A stretch of 46,515 bases of DNA from an uncultured Verrucomicrobiales bacterium (lineage in GTDB: Bacteria; Verrucomicrobiota; Verrucomicrobiia; Verrucomicrobiales; Akkermansiaceae), in the NCBI GenBank assembly GCA_938008215.1, contig CALLLS010000036.1:1-46515 (forward strand), written 5' to 3'. The position numbers and the translations under genes are program-made. The notes under the pieces were generated by a model. That model saw only the letters and a list, made by a program, of their open reading frames with translations. It had not been told where the DNA came from and ran no database searches. Below, one piece after another: positions 34,569 to 43,350 of this stretch (the stretch's first letter is position 1; each line of letters opens with the position of its first letter).

Positions 34569-35591
34569 TTAATTAGGCACTTTCAGTGTCTTTCCTAGGA
34601 GTATATTCGTTCCTTTAATACCATTAGCAGACTGAATCTTGGATACGGAAGTACTATATCGGCGTGAAATATTGTAGAGGGTATCTCCTTTTTTTACCAA
34701 ATGGTAGCGTGTTTTAGGGGCAGCTTTGACGACAGGTTTCGGCTTTGGTTTGCTTGCTACTTTAGGTGTAGGCTTGGGCTTGGGTTTTGGAGTGCTTGTA
34801 ACTCTAGGCTTAGGAGGAGTATATGTTTTCTTTGGCTGTGAAACGGGAGCGGATTTTGGTTTACTAGACGCAACTGTGTATCTAGGTGGTGCGTTTTGTG
34901 AGGCTTCCTGAGCTTTCTGTTGCTCGAGCAAGGCAAGTTCTTCTCTTTGTTTAGCCATTTCCTTAGCTTGTCGGGCTGCTACCTGAGCCTGTTCTCGAGA
35001 GCGTTCTTGATCTTCCTTCGTCTGTTTTGTTTGATACTTAGCTAACTCCTTAGCCTGTTTAGCGTCTTCCTTTGCTTGAATTTCTGCAAGTTTTCCAGCT
35101 TCTTTCGCCTGCTTTGCCTCATATTTAGCTAACTCTTCGGCTTGTTTGGCATCTTCTTTCGCTTGGATTTTCGCAAGCTTAGCATCCTTTTTCGCCTGAA
35201 TTGCGGCAAGCTTGGCATTCTCTTTAGCGCGTTTTTCTGCATCTTCCGCTTGTTGCTTAGCTAACTTAGCAGCCTCTCTCGCTCTGTCTTCTTCTTCGCG
35301 TTCTCTTTTTTTTCTGTCCCAATATGATTCTTTCGCGACTTTTGGTTTGGTTGAGGCTATCGCAGAGCTACTTCCTAAATTTGGTTTGCGTTTCTGCTTC
35401 GCAGGAGTGTCTGCCTCGTTTTCTAGGTAATTACCGCTTCTATCGAAAGGACCATACCCAGGATCATACAGCTTTCCTGCGATGCCTGAGCTACCAGAAT
35501 TACTACAGCTAACCGTAATGCACGGAAATATCATTAACACGATAAAGGGTGTAAATAGTTTAAGAAATCTTACCTGATAAAATAAGCGCAT
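34569..35591 (-). CDS. LysM-domain lipoprotein with long Ala/Lys/Glu-rich helix
   Basis: The 340-residue exported protein has a lipobox-like signal end (FPCITVSCSNSG, C at about 29), so it is probably lipid-anchored. Residues about 85-220 form a continuous charged helix built from a repeat of about 11-22 residues around AKxAxxQAKxDAKQA, likely a long rigid single helix or coiled coil. A Pro/Lys-rich linker follows (about 235-290, TPKPKPKPTPK). The C-terminal LysM domain is YHLVKKGDTLYNISRRYSTS to LLGKTLKVPN and binds peptidoglycan or similar glycans. The layout suggests a spacer between the outer membrane and the cell wall. It is divergent from argG across 145 bp. Confidence 0.88.
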   Translation of the reverse strand: MRLFYQVRFLKLFTPFIVLMIFPCITVSCSNSGSSGIAGKLYDPGYGPFDRSGNYLENEADTPAKQKRKPNLGSSSAIASTKPKVAKESYWDRKKREREEEDRAREAAKLAKQQAEDAEKRAKENAKLAAIQAKKDAKLAKIQAKEDAKQAEELAKYEAKQAKEAGKLAEIQAKEDAKQAKELAKYQTKQTKEDQERSREQAQVAARQAKEMAKQREELALLEQQKAQEASQNAPPRYTVASSKPKSAPVSQPKKTYTPPKPRVTSTPKPKPKPTPKVASKPKPKPVVKAAPKTRYHLVKKGDTLYNISRRYSTSVSKIQSANGIKGTNILLGKTLKVPN

Positions 35592-35736
35592 TAGTAAAGA
35601 AAAACTAGTATTTAGGGTAAGTTAAATAATTCCCAGATTCGTTTCAAGCTTATTTATACTACACTAAGAGTGCATAAGCGTAAAAAGCGAGATTCAGGAT
35701 TGAACGGGAGATGGATTCAGTACACGTTTTGCGTCC

Positions 35737-37014
35737 ATGAAGATAGTCGTCGCATATTCAGGAGGTTTAGATACATCTGTCATTTTAAAGTGGCTAAAAG
35801 AGCATTACTCGGCAGAGGTGATCGCGTATTGTGCTGATATTGGGCAGGATGAGGAGCTAGATGGCCTAGAAGATAAAGCTATCTTAACCGGTGCCTCTAA
35901 GTGTTATGTAGATAACTTAAAAGAGGACTTTGCAAGAGACTATATCTTCCCCATGTTTCAAGCGAATGCCCTCTACGAGGGACGCTATCTATTAGGGACA
36001 TCTATTGCGCGACCATGTATTTCCAAGGGGATGATGGATGTGGCGTTAAGAGAAGGTGCTGATGCGATCGCGCACGGTGCTACGGGAAAAGGGAATGACC
36101 AAGTCCGTTTTGAGCTTTCCGCAGCATCACTTGCTCCAAATGTGAAGTGTATTGCACCCTGGAGGGATGAGGTGTTTCGCGAGGCATTCCCAGGAAGGAC
36201 AGAAATGATCGAATACGCAGAAGCGCATAATATCCCGATTCAGGCTAGTATGAAAAAGCCGTATTCAACGGATAGAAATTTACTTCACATTTCCTTTGAA
36301 GCAGGTGCTTTGGAAGACCCTTGGTATGATGCAACAGGTGAAAGAGATAAGGATATGTATATGCTTTCCGTATCACCTGAGGATGCACCTGATAAACCAG
36401 AGCTCGTTCAGTTCCTCTTTGAAAAAGGAAACTGCATTGGTTTAAAAGTAGATGGCATAGAGCAATACATCTCGCAATACGACGATATTAAAGTCTTAGG
36501 TCATCAGGATGGATACACCCTCCTCACACCTTACGGGGTTATGCGTGTTCTGAACTCCTTAGGAGGCAAGCATGGAATCGGGCGTATCGATCTTGTGGAA
36601 AACCGCTTCGTCGGTATGAAATCTCGTGGCATTTATGAAACTCCTGGCGGCACTATTCTCTTAGAGGCGCATCGTGACTTAGAAACACTTGTTCTGGATA
36701 GAGAAGCGCAGTCGTTACGGGATTCCTTAATGCCGAAGTATGCCCAGCTTATCTATAATGGATTCTGGTTCGCACCAGAGAGAGAAGCTCTTCAATCTCT
36801 CATTACGGAAACACAAAGAACTGTTTCTGGTGAAGTAAGACTTAAGCTTTACAAAGGAAATGTAATGCAAGCGGGAAGGCGTTCACCGCTCAGTCTTTAC
36901 AGTGAGGAAATCGCTACAATGGAAGGAGGAGGCTCTTACAACCAAGATGATGCGAGTGGGTTCATCGCGCTTAATGCACTGAGATTAAAGGCTTCAGCCC
37001 AGCAAGAAGGGTAA
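35737..37014 (+). CDS. argG: argininosuccinate synthase
   Basis: The 425-residue cytosolic enzyme joins citrulline and aspartate with ATP in arginine synthesis. The ATP-binding PP-motif is [10 protein letters not shown] (residues 6-15). Other conserved segments are [32 protein letters not shown] and [16 protein letters not shown]. Length is slightly above the usual 400 residues because of a C-terminal extension. A -10-like TATACT at 35655-35660 lies upstream, without a clear -35. It is a single gene followed by a hairpin terminator. No other arg genes are next to it. Confidence 0.96.
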   Translation: MKIVVAYSGGLDTSVILKWLKEHYSAEVIAYCADIGQDEELDGLEDKAILTGASKCYVDNLKEDFARDYIFPMFQANALYEGRYLLGTSIARPCISKGMMDVALREGADAIAHGATGKGNDQVRFELSAASLAPNVKCIAPWRDEVFREAFPGRTEMIEYAEAHNIPIQASMKKPYSTDRNLLHISFEAGALEDPWYDATGERDKDMYMLSVSPEDAPDKPELVQFLFEKGNCIGLKVDGIEQYISQYDDIKVLGHQDGYTLLTPYGVMRVLNSLGGKHGIGRIDLVENRFVGMKSRGIYETPGGTILLEAHRDLETLVLDREAQSLRDSLMPKYAQLIYNGFWFAPEREALQSLITETQRTVSGEVRLKLYKGNVMQAGRRSPLSLYSEEIATMEGGGSYNQDDASGFIALNALRLKASAQQEG

Positions 37015-37071
37015 CTTTTAATGAGCGTAACTGCGTTTAACCCTCTAAAACGAGGGTGGATGCATTTTCTT

Positions 37072-37097
37072 ATTGGAATACTTAGTATTCCAATTTT
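37072..37097 (+). terminator. probable intrinsic terminator after argG
   Basis: A perfect 10-bp stem ATTGGAATAC/GTATTCCAAT with a 3-base loop is followed by a short T-rich tail. A second small hairpin ACCCTC/GAGGGT at 37040-37057 precedes it. Confidence 0.7.
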
Positions 37098-37170
37098 AGT
37101 TTAGATATGTGAACTACTTCTTAATTTGCATAATGTCATCAGTGTTAACAAATGCAAGTAGCTGAGTGAA

Positions 37171-38832
37171 ATGTCTCAAACAGGATTCCATAGTCTTAGG
37201 CTTCGTGCGATATCGCACGGTAAGAACCTGTCGCATTTTTCTAAGGTTATAGGAGCTGATGATATAAAAATTAAAGAGAAGGTTCTTAGGCATGCTTCGC
37301 CATCCTTAGTTGCAGTGGTTGGTAATAGAGATGCTGGAAAAAGTGAATTTGTTTCAGGTCTCGTAAACATACCAGTGCGTCAGGATATGGAGGGGAACAC
37401 ATCTGAAAGCTACCGGTTCACACATCATGTGGATTCCCCTCCATATTATGATCAGCCGACTGAAGAGGCTTTCCATATCCCTATTGAAAGTGAATATCTA
37501 AAGAAGCACACCTTTGTGGAAATACGGAAAGAAGTAGGACGAAATTTACTCGTGAAAGATCCTATTATTTCTCGTGCTGAGGGAATCATCTTTCTAGTAG
37601 ATGCACGTGACCCATGGGCGGGATCAGTTTGGCGATACTTTGAACAATTTTCAGAGTCCCATGCGGGGAGAATTATTTTTTGCGTGAGCCATGTTGGAGC
37701 TATTGAGAAGAGAGACTGGCCTGTTCTTAAAAAGCACTTAGAGGAAAAAGTGAGTCAAAGAGCTCTTGAGAAGGTTGAGCTGGTCCGAGTGGATTATACT
37801 GACATGTTCACCTTTCATGATATCCGCGCATTTTTAGAGTCCTATGCAGTGGGAAAGTCCAAATGGGTGGAGTTAAGGCAATTAAAGTCTGATTTTATGA
37901 TGGTCTTTAATGGAGTTGATAAAGTTTTATCCGTACAAAAATCATGGCTAAATGAGGCGACAGATATTGCGAATAATTTAAAGCATGAGTTTACTGACCT
38001 GAAACAGCGAATCCGACTGGAGCTTCTTTTGCGAATAGAGACTATGGGAGCGAGCCTTAGGGAGCGAGCAGATGAAATATTAAAAGAAGTGCGTCAAAGG
38101 CTGACCTTTTCCTCCTACCTTAGATCACTTTTTGGAAGGGAGACTTCGCTGAGTTCCTTTCAAGATGGCTTAGAGGCTATTCTGTCAGAAGCTCTCTATG
38201 TTGAAATTGGAGCGCATTATCATAAGACGAATCAATTAGTAGCAGAACATGCAAACCGGTTTGCGAAGACATACCCGAGTTTAGCGCACTATTGTCCAGA
38301 TCTAAAGGGTGACGGAACAGAGTTACAAGCACCATTCATGCTTGAAAAAGAAACAGTCAGCAAAGAAATACTTAGAGTTTTAAGGCAGCTGAGGCTTAAA
38401 CCTCTTTTTCGTCGCGAGCTAGAACATATTGATGAAGTCACGAATCTTAGACTACGTTTATCTATGTTACTGTTTGCGGTTGGAGGATTTATTGGAGGCT
38501 TTCAACACCATCTATTTGCTATTCTATTTATAGTGCTCGGTATCAGCGTGCTTATATGGGCTGCTGTCCAAAGAGGGAAGTCCTTAGATTCCTTCGTTGA
38601 GTTTTTAAATGAGTGGTTTCTAGGCGTTGGAATGAGGATGTTGGAGCCTATAGAATACCTCAGCAATAATCTTGTAAATCATGCCATGGATACTTACGGG
38701 GAAAGCTTCACGCCATATCTGGAGGTGGTAAAAGAGCAGCAAGAAGTTATTCCTAAGCGATTAGAAGCAGGGATGAAACTATATGAAATCAATAGAGATT
38801 TAATTAAGGAACTGACAGTTAGTGACGTTTAA
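37171..38832 (+). CDS. dynamin-like membrane GTPase, divergent
   Basis: The 553-residue product has a P-loop VAVVGNRDAGKSEFVSGL (G51-S58) and is followed by a long helical region. Two adjacent membrane segments lie near residues 431-447 and 451-470 (MLLFAVGGFIGGF, LFAILFIVLGISVLIWAAV), then a C-terminal helical tail. This order of GTPase, helical stalk and paired paddle-like membrane helices resembles bacterial dynamin-like proteins and mitofusins. The later G motifs look eroded: the G3 position reads FVEIRKEVG instead of DxxG, and the G4 position reads FCVSHVGAI instead of (N/T)KxD. It may bind nucleotide without normal hydrolysis, or use other residues. It is followed within 60 bp by an exported NGD-repeat protein, so they are probably co-transcribed. 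Confidence 0.78.
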   Translation: MSQTGFHSLRLRAISHGKNLSHFSKVIGADDIKIKEKVLRHASPSLVAVVGNRDAGKSEFVSGLVNIPVRQDMEGNTSESYRFTHHVDSPPYYDQPTEEAFHIPIESEYLKKHTFVEIRKEVGRNLLVKDPIISRAEGIIFLVDARDPWAGSVWRYFEQFSESHAGRIIFCVSHVGAIEKRDWPVLKKHLEEKVSQRALEKVELVRVDYTDMFTFHDIRAFLESYAVGKSKWVELRQLKSDFMMVFNGVDKVLSVQKSWLNEATDIANNLKHEFTDLKQRIRLELLLRIETMGASLRERADEILKEVRQRLTFSSYLRSLFGRETSLSSFQDGLEAILSEALYVEIGAHYHKTNQLVAEHANRFAKTYPSLAHYCPDLKGDGTELQAPFMLEKETVSKEILRVLRQLRLKPLFRRELEHIDEVTNLRLRLSMLLFAVGGFIGGFQHHLFAILFIVLGISVLIWAAVQRGKSLDSFVEFLNEWFLGVGMRMLEPIEYLSNNLVNHAMDTYGESFTPYLEVVKEQQEVIPKRLEAGMKLYEINRDLIKELTVSDV

Positions 38833-38886
38833 GTAACAATACGACTATAGAAAATGGTAAAAGACCGTATTTTCACAACCTATCAA

Positions 38887-40176
38887 ATGAAACGCATTAT
38901 CTTTAAATTACTATTCCTCGTCTGTGCGTCATTTGTATGTGGACAAACCTTACATTTTACTAATGGAGACCGTATATCTGGGGTAGCATCAGGAATCGAT
39001 GATTCTGGAAGACTGATTTGGCAACCTAAAGAATTTTCTGAAACGCTAGCACTAAATTTAGAAGGAGTAAAAACGATTTCTCTTTACGATGAAGCCTATA
39101 ATGTTCCCCGCATTAACGTAGGTGTTGAAGTGAAAATGAATCGTGGTGATGTTTACTATGGAGAAATTTCTCAATTAGATGAGAAATCTCTGACATTAAA
39201 TACTGTTTGGGGTGGAGAAATGCAGCTGAAGATGGATATGGTTTCCACTATTTATTCCCTGAAAGGAGAGCGCTATTTCTTAGATGAAGTGGGAAGTGTA
39301 TCAGATTGGAATGAGGTGAAGAGCCGTAAAAAGTGGGTAAACTCCGCAAGCGGAATAAAGGCTCGCGCACGTGGTGCACTATGTCGCGAAGTGGGAGTAG
39401 ATCATTTATTTCATGCATCCTTTAACGTGGAAATGAGTGGGGCACCAAGATTGAGGATACTCTTCTTAGCTACTGAAGGAGGCGTTTATGAACCAGAGTC
39501 TTACATAGAATTTGTAGTGCAAAGAAATACGATATCGGGGCGCGCAAGGCTGGCTGAAGAGATTGAATCTCTGGGGCAAGTTGCAAGTTTAGAGAAATTG
39601 GATCAATCTCAGCGCTGTCAGTTTGATCTTTATTTTGATTTGAAGGAAAATATCTTAGCTATCAATTTAGACGGAATTTTAGTTGCAAAATGGAATCTGC
39701 CTTCAGGCTTAGATCAAGGTTCCTGGCTGTATATATTCTCTGATTACGAAGGAGAAATCTCTATAGATGATTTCTTTGTGAAATCTTGGAATGGGGCATT
39801 TCCATTATCAGAAGAAAAAAAAGAAGAGTTTTTGCCAAACGTAGAAAGCCCGTTTCTTATCTTGAATAACGGTGATCTTATTGAAGGAGAGCTACTAGGC
39901 ATGGAGCAAGGGAAACTCGAAATCAAGACAAGTATGGGTGAGCTAGAAGTGCCAATGACTAAGCTAAATCTAATAGACCTTTTTAGAACCCCCTATTCAG
40001 AAGCTAAGCGGCAGATAGGTGATATTTTTCTTCAGCTTAAAGATGGAAGTAAAGTGACCTTACAGCTCGCTCAATGGAAGGAGTCTTTCATTAGAGGTTA
40101 TAGCCAAAACTTCGGTGAAGTGTCCATTAATGTAGAAGACATAGTAACCGCCGATTTTAATATTTATAAGGAGTAA
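38887..40176 (+). CDS. exported protein with four NGD-type beta repeats, function unknown
   Basis: The product has 429 residues from ATG 38887, which begins a signal peptide (MKRIIFKLLFLVCASFVCG). An upstream in-frame ATG at 38854 would add 11 residues before the signal. Four similar units of about 45 residues occur: about 21-68 (LHFTNGDRISG), 80-125 (VKMNRGDVYYGEI), 323-366 (LILNNGDLIEGEL) and 380-429 (LQLKDGSKVTLQL). Each ends in a strand plus (V/L)xxI(Y/F)-like residues, suggesting small SH3/Sm-like barrels. Between them a region of about 180 residues could be a jelly-roll, lectin-like domain. The function is unknown. It sits just behind the dynamin-like gene and probably acts in the periplasm or at the surface. 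Confidence 0.82.
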   Translation: MKRIIFKLLFLVCASFVCGQTLHFTNGDRISGVASGIDDSGRLIWQPKEFSETLALNLEGVKTISLYDEAYNVPRINVGVEVKMNRGDVYYGEISQLDEKSLTLNTVWGGEMQLKMDMVSTIYSLKGERYFLDEVGSVSDWNEVKSRKKWVNSASGIKARARGALCREVGVDHLFHASFNVEMSGAPRLRILFLATEGGVYEPESYIEFVVQRNTISGRARLAEEIESLGQVASLEKLDQSQRCQFDLYFDLKENILAINLDGILVAKWNLPSGLDQGSWLYIFSDYEGEISIDDFFVKSWNGAFPLSEEKKEEFLPNVESPFLILNNGDLIEGELLGMEQGKLEIKTSMGELEVPMTKLNLIDLFRTPYSEAKRQIGDIFLQLKDGSKVTLQLAQWKESFIRGYSQNFGEVSINVEDIVTADFNIYKE

Positions 40177-40448
40177 ATAGCTCCGTTATAGTGAAAAGGA
40201 AACCCCTTATCCTGTATGGAATGAAGGGATTTATTGACCTAGGTATTTAACTGATAATCTATTGATATTCGTTTATAAGGGCACGGTTTGGAGAGCATCA
40301 TGCGGTTGAGGAGGTTGTCGAAAAGGGCTTCTTTCATCATGCTACTATTAAAGCGATAGCTCTATTCGTTGAGGTAATCTTGGAGATCTTCAACGTGGTG
40401 ATGTATTCACTCTTGCCTTACCTTCTCATTCTTTTTTACAACTAAACT
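40177..40448 (+). other. 272-bp gap before the helicase gene, with an open but start-less frame
   Basis: From 40266 to 40442 one frame stays open for 59 codons and ends at TAA 40443-40445. Its translation looks protein-like (for example HHAVEEVVEKGFFHHATIKA, then a hydrophobic end), but it has no start codon at its beginning. It may be the relic of a gene lost when the helicase module arrived, or chance. No terminator or promoter is evident. Confidence 0.35.
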
Positions 40449-43337
40449 GTGTCGCATGTCATTACAGATTTCCACGCTAAATATTACGCTCATGATCTCA
40501 CTCTGAAGAGAGTGCAAGGAGTTGATCGGCTTTCCCGTTCTCTCTTTGATGCGCAGGTAGATTTGAACCCGCACCAGATAGAAGCTGCTCTTTTCGCCCT
40601 GCATTCCCCCCTCTCTAAAGGAGTAATCTTAGCGGATGAAGTAGGCTTAGGAAAAACGATTGAAGCAGGTATTATTCTCTGCCAGCTATGGGCAGAAAAG
40701 AAGAGGCGACAACTCATTATTTGCCCCGCAGCTATCCGTAAGCAATGGGAAATAGAACTAGAGGAGAAGTTTAATCTCCCCGCTACGGTCATGGACGCTA
40801 AGGCGTTTAAGAAGGCTGTAAAAGCCGGAAACCCGCGCCCCTTTGATAATAATAAAAGCATCGTCATCTGTTCCTACCAGTTTGCTAATAAACATAAGGA
40901 AGAGCTCCGCAGCGTTCCCTATGACCTCGTCACCATAGATGAGGCGCATAAGCTTCGGAACTGCTACCGAGAGAGTAATAAAACAGGACAGGGGCTCCGT
41001 TGGGCACTGGAGGACAGAAAGAAACTCCTCCTCACCGCTACGCCGCTCCAGATTAGTCTGCTAGAGATCTTCGGTCTCGCCTCCCTGATCGATGAAAATA
41101 TCTTCGGAGACTCTCCAGCCTCATTCCGCACACAATTCATGCGATCGGAGTCTGACCTAGATGATCTTAAGGAACGTATGGGACTCTTCTGTAAGCGCAC
41201 GCTCCGTGCTGAAGTCACGGAATACATAAACTACACGAAACGAAACGCCCTGACCCAACCCTTCACTCCCACCGATAAAGAACAAGCCTTTTACGATAGG
41301 GTCTCCGCCTTCCTGCAGAGAGAAGACTCCTACGCTATCCCAGATGAATATAAGCATCTCGTCCTCCTGCGTCTGCGGAAACTTCTCGCCTCCTCTAGCT
41401 TCGCCATCATCGCCACCTTAGAGATGACCTTAAAGCGTCTCCATGATATCAGAGACGGAAAGGATGGAGCTGAGAACACACATATCGGGCATGACCTGAT
41501 TAACGATGATGACCTAGATGAAGATGTCCTGGAGGAACTCATAGAGGAGATGGAGGCGGAGACATCTCTCGCTCCTGTCACTGTAAAAGACCTCAGCGAG
41601 GAAATCGCAGAGCTAGAACGCATCATCCAACTCGGGAAAACCCTCGGTTTAGAGACTAAGATGAAAGCCATGACGGAAGCCCTCCAGATCGGCTTCTCTC
41701 AGATGAAAGAACGGGGTGCCTCAGAAAAAGCCCTCATCTTCACCGAATCTCGCCGAACCCAAGATGCCCTCAAGGACTTCCTAGAGCAGAATGGATACGC
41801 CGGAAAGGTCGTTCTTTTTAATGGCTCTAATAATGGACCGGATGTAAAAGCTCTCTATGAGGCATGGGTTCAAAAACATGCCGGCACCTCCAGGGTCTCC
41901 GGTTCTCGTCCGGTGGACTCTCGCGCTGCCATCATAGAAAACTTTAAAGAGGAAGCGACCATCCTCATCGCTACAGAAGCCGCCGCAGAGGGCGTTAATA
42001 TGCAGTTCTGCTCCCTCCTCATTAATTTTGACCTCCCCTGGAACCCACAGCGGGTAGAGCAACGCATCGGGCGGGTGCATCGCTACGGACAGAAACATGA
42101 CGTCGTGGTCATCAACTTCATTAATAAGCGAAACCAAGCGGACAACCGCGTGCACCAACTCCTGCAAGAACGCTTCCAGCTCTTTGATACCGTCTTTGGC
42201 GCGTCCGATGATATCCTCGGCACGATTGATACGAACAAGCTTAACTTTGAGCAACGCGTGCTGAACATCTATCAATCCTGCCGTTCTCCAGTGGAGATAG
42301 AAGCCGCCTTTAATACCCTGCAAGAGGAACTCCAAGGGGAGATCCAGAACCGGATGGAAGAGACCCAGCTTCTACTCCTAGAGAACTTTGATGAGGACGT
42401 GCACTCCCGCCTGAAGGTAGATCTCGCAGAGGCTCAGAGTAACCTAGACGCCTTCTCTCGTCGCTTCTGGGCACTGAGCACCCACCTCCTCGCAGACCGC
42501 GCTAAGTATGAGAACGTCCCCCCAAACGCCTTCTACCTAGACACCCCACCTACGGAGACTATCCCCGCCGGTATTTATCACCTCATCTCCCAGAACAGAG
42601 GAGAGAAAAAGGGCACTCCAGCCGGACACCTTTATCGCCTCTCTCACCCGCTAGGAGAATGGGTCATCTCACAGGGGAAAGAGACTACTACGGATTACGC
42701 CCACCTCACCTTTGATATTAGCAATCATCCCACTAAGATCGCTCTAGTAGAAAACCTTAAAGGACGCTCTGGCTATCTCCGTCTTACACACCTGCAGATT
42801 CAAAGCTATGAGGAAGAAGACTACCTCCTCTTCTCCGCCTTTACAGATGAAGGGGCTTCCCTAGATCAAGAAACCGCCGAGAAACTCTTTAATGTCTCCG
42901 CCAATGCCACTCCAGGAGACGTACCAGACGCGCAGCCCCTAGATCGCCTTACCGCAGAAGCGCAACGTTTTACGGAGGCGACTATTCACCAATCTCTAGA
43001 GCTAAATAACGCCCACTTTAAGAATGCCAGTGATCAGCTAGAACGATGGGCAGAAGACATTGTTACTGCAGCAGAACAAAAACTCACAGAAGCAAAGGCG
43101 ATGATCAGAGCCATCCGCCGTGACATCAGAAACGCAGAGACCTTAGATGAGCAACATACCCTGCAACTTCAACTTAAGGAAGCGGAAAAAGAGAAGAGAA
43201 AAGCTCGTAATCAGATAGAAACGGCAGAAGATGAAGCAGAAGAAAAACTAGAACGCATGATAGATGCCCTAAAGGAGAAAATGAACCAAGGACATACCTC
43301 CACGGAACTCTTCACTATCCGCTGGCACATCACATAA
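40449..43337 (+). CDS. SNF2-family DEAD/DEAH helicase of a restriction/defence module
   Basis: The 962-residue product starts with GTG. The Swi2/Snf2 ATPase has Walker A ILADEVGLGKTIEAG (K69), the DEAH box at D164-H167 (VTIDEAHKLRN), motif III LLLTATPLQ, and a C-terminal helicase lobe ending QRIGRVHRYGQK (motif VI). After residue about 600 a helical region follows, with a strong coiled coil near the C-terminus (about 850-945, EKEKRKARNQIETAEDEAEE). RapA- and DrmD-like helicases of this kind act as DNA translocases beside methyltransferases. The gene ends 13 bp before the methyltransferase, so the pair is an operon. GC is high (60% in a sampled line around 42481), and codons favour C endings, unlike genes to the left. 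Lateral transfer is likely. Confidence 0.93.
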   Translation: MSHVITDFHAKYYAHDLTLKRVQGVDRLSRSLFDAQVDLNPHQIEAALFALHSPLSKGVILADEVGLGKTIEAGIILCQLWAEKKRRQLIICPAAIRKQWEIELEEKFNLPATVMDAKAFKKAVKAGNPRPFDNNKSIVICSYQFANKHKEELRSVPYDLVTIDEAHKLRNCYRESNKTGQGLRWALEDRKKLLLTATPLQISLLEIFGLASLIDENIFGDSPASFRTQFMRSESDLDDLKERMGLFCKRTLRAEVTEYINYTKRNALTQPFTPTDKEQAFYDRVSAFLQREDSYAIPDEYKHLVLLRLRKLLASSSFAIIATLEMTLKRLHDIRDGKDGAENTHIGHDLINDDDLDEDVLEELIEEMEAETSLAPVTVKDLSEEIAELERIIQLGKTLGLETKMKAMTEALQIGFSQMKERGASEKALIFTESRRTQDALKDFLEQNGYAGKVVLFNGSNNGPDVKALYEAWVQKHAGTSRVSGSRPVDSRAAIIENFKEEATILIATEAAAEGVNMQFCSLLINFDLPWNPQRVEQRIGRVHRYGQKHDVVVINFINKRNQADNRVHQLLQERFQLFDTVFGASDDILGTIDTNKLNFEQRVLNIYQSCRSPVEIEAAFNTLQEELQGEIQNRMEETQLLLLENFDEDVHSRLKVDLAEAQSNLDAFSRRFWALSTHLLADRAKYENVPPNAFYLDTPPTETIPAGIYHLISQNRGEKKGTPAGHLYRLSHPLGEWVISQGKETTTDYAHLTFDISNHPTKIALVENLKGRSGYLRLTHLQIQSYEEEDYLLFSAFTDEGASLDQETAEKLFNVSANATPGDVPDAQPLDRLTAEAQRFTEATIHQSLELNNAHFKNASDQLERWAEDIVTAAEQKLTEAKAMIRAIRRDIRNAETLDEQHTLQLQLKEAEKEKRKARNQIETAEDEAEEKLERMIDALKEKMNQGHTSTELFTIRWHIT

Positions 43338-43350
43338 TCCCACTTTATCC

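Noticed and set aside
41781-42335. Leftward 184-codon frame inside the helicase gene
   Set aside because: It lies entirely opposite conserved helicase motifs; long antisense frames are expected in this GC-richer gene.
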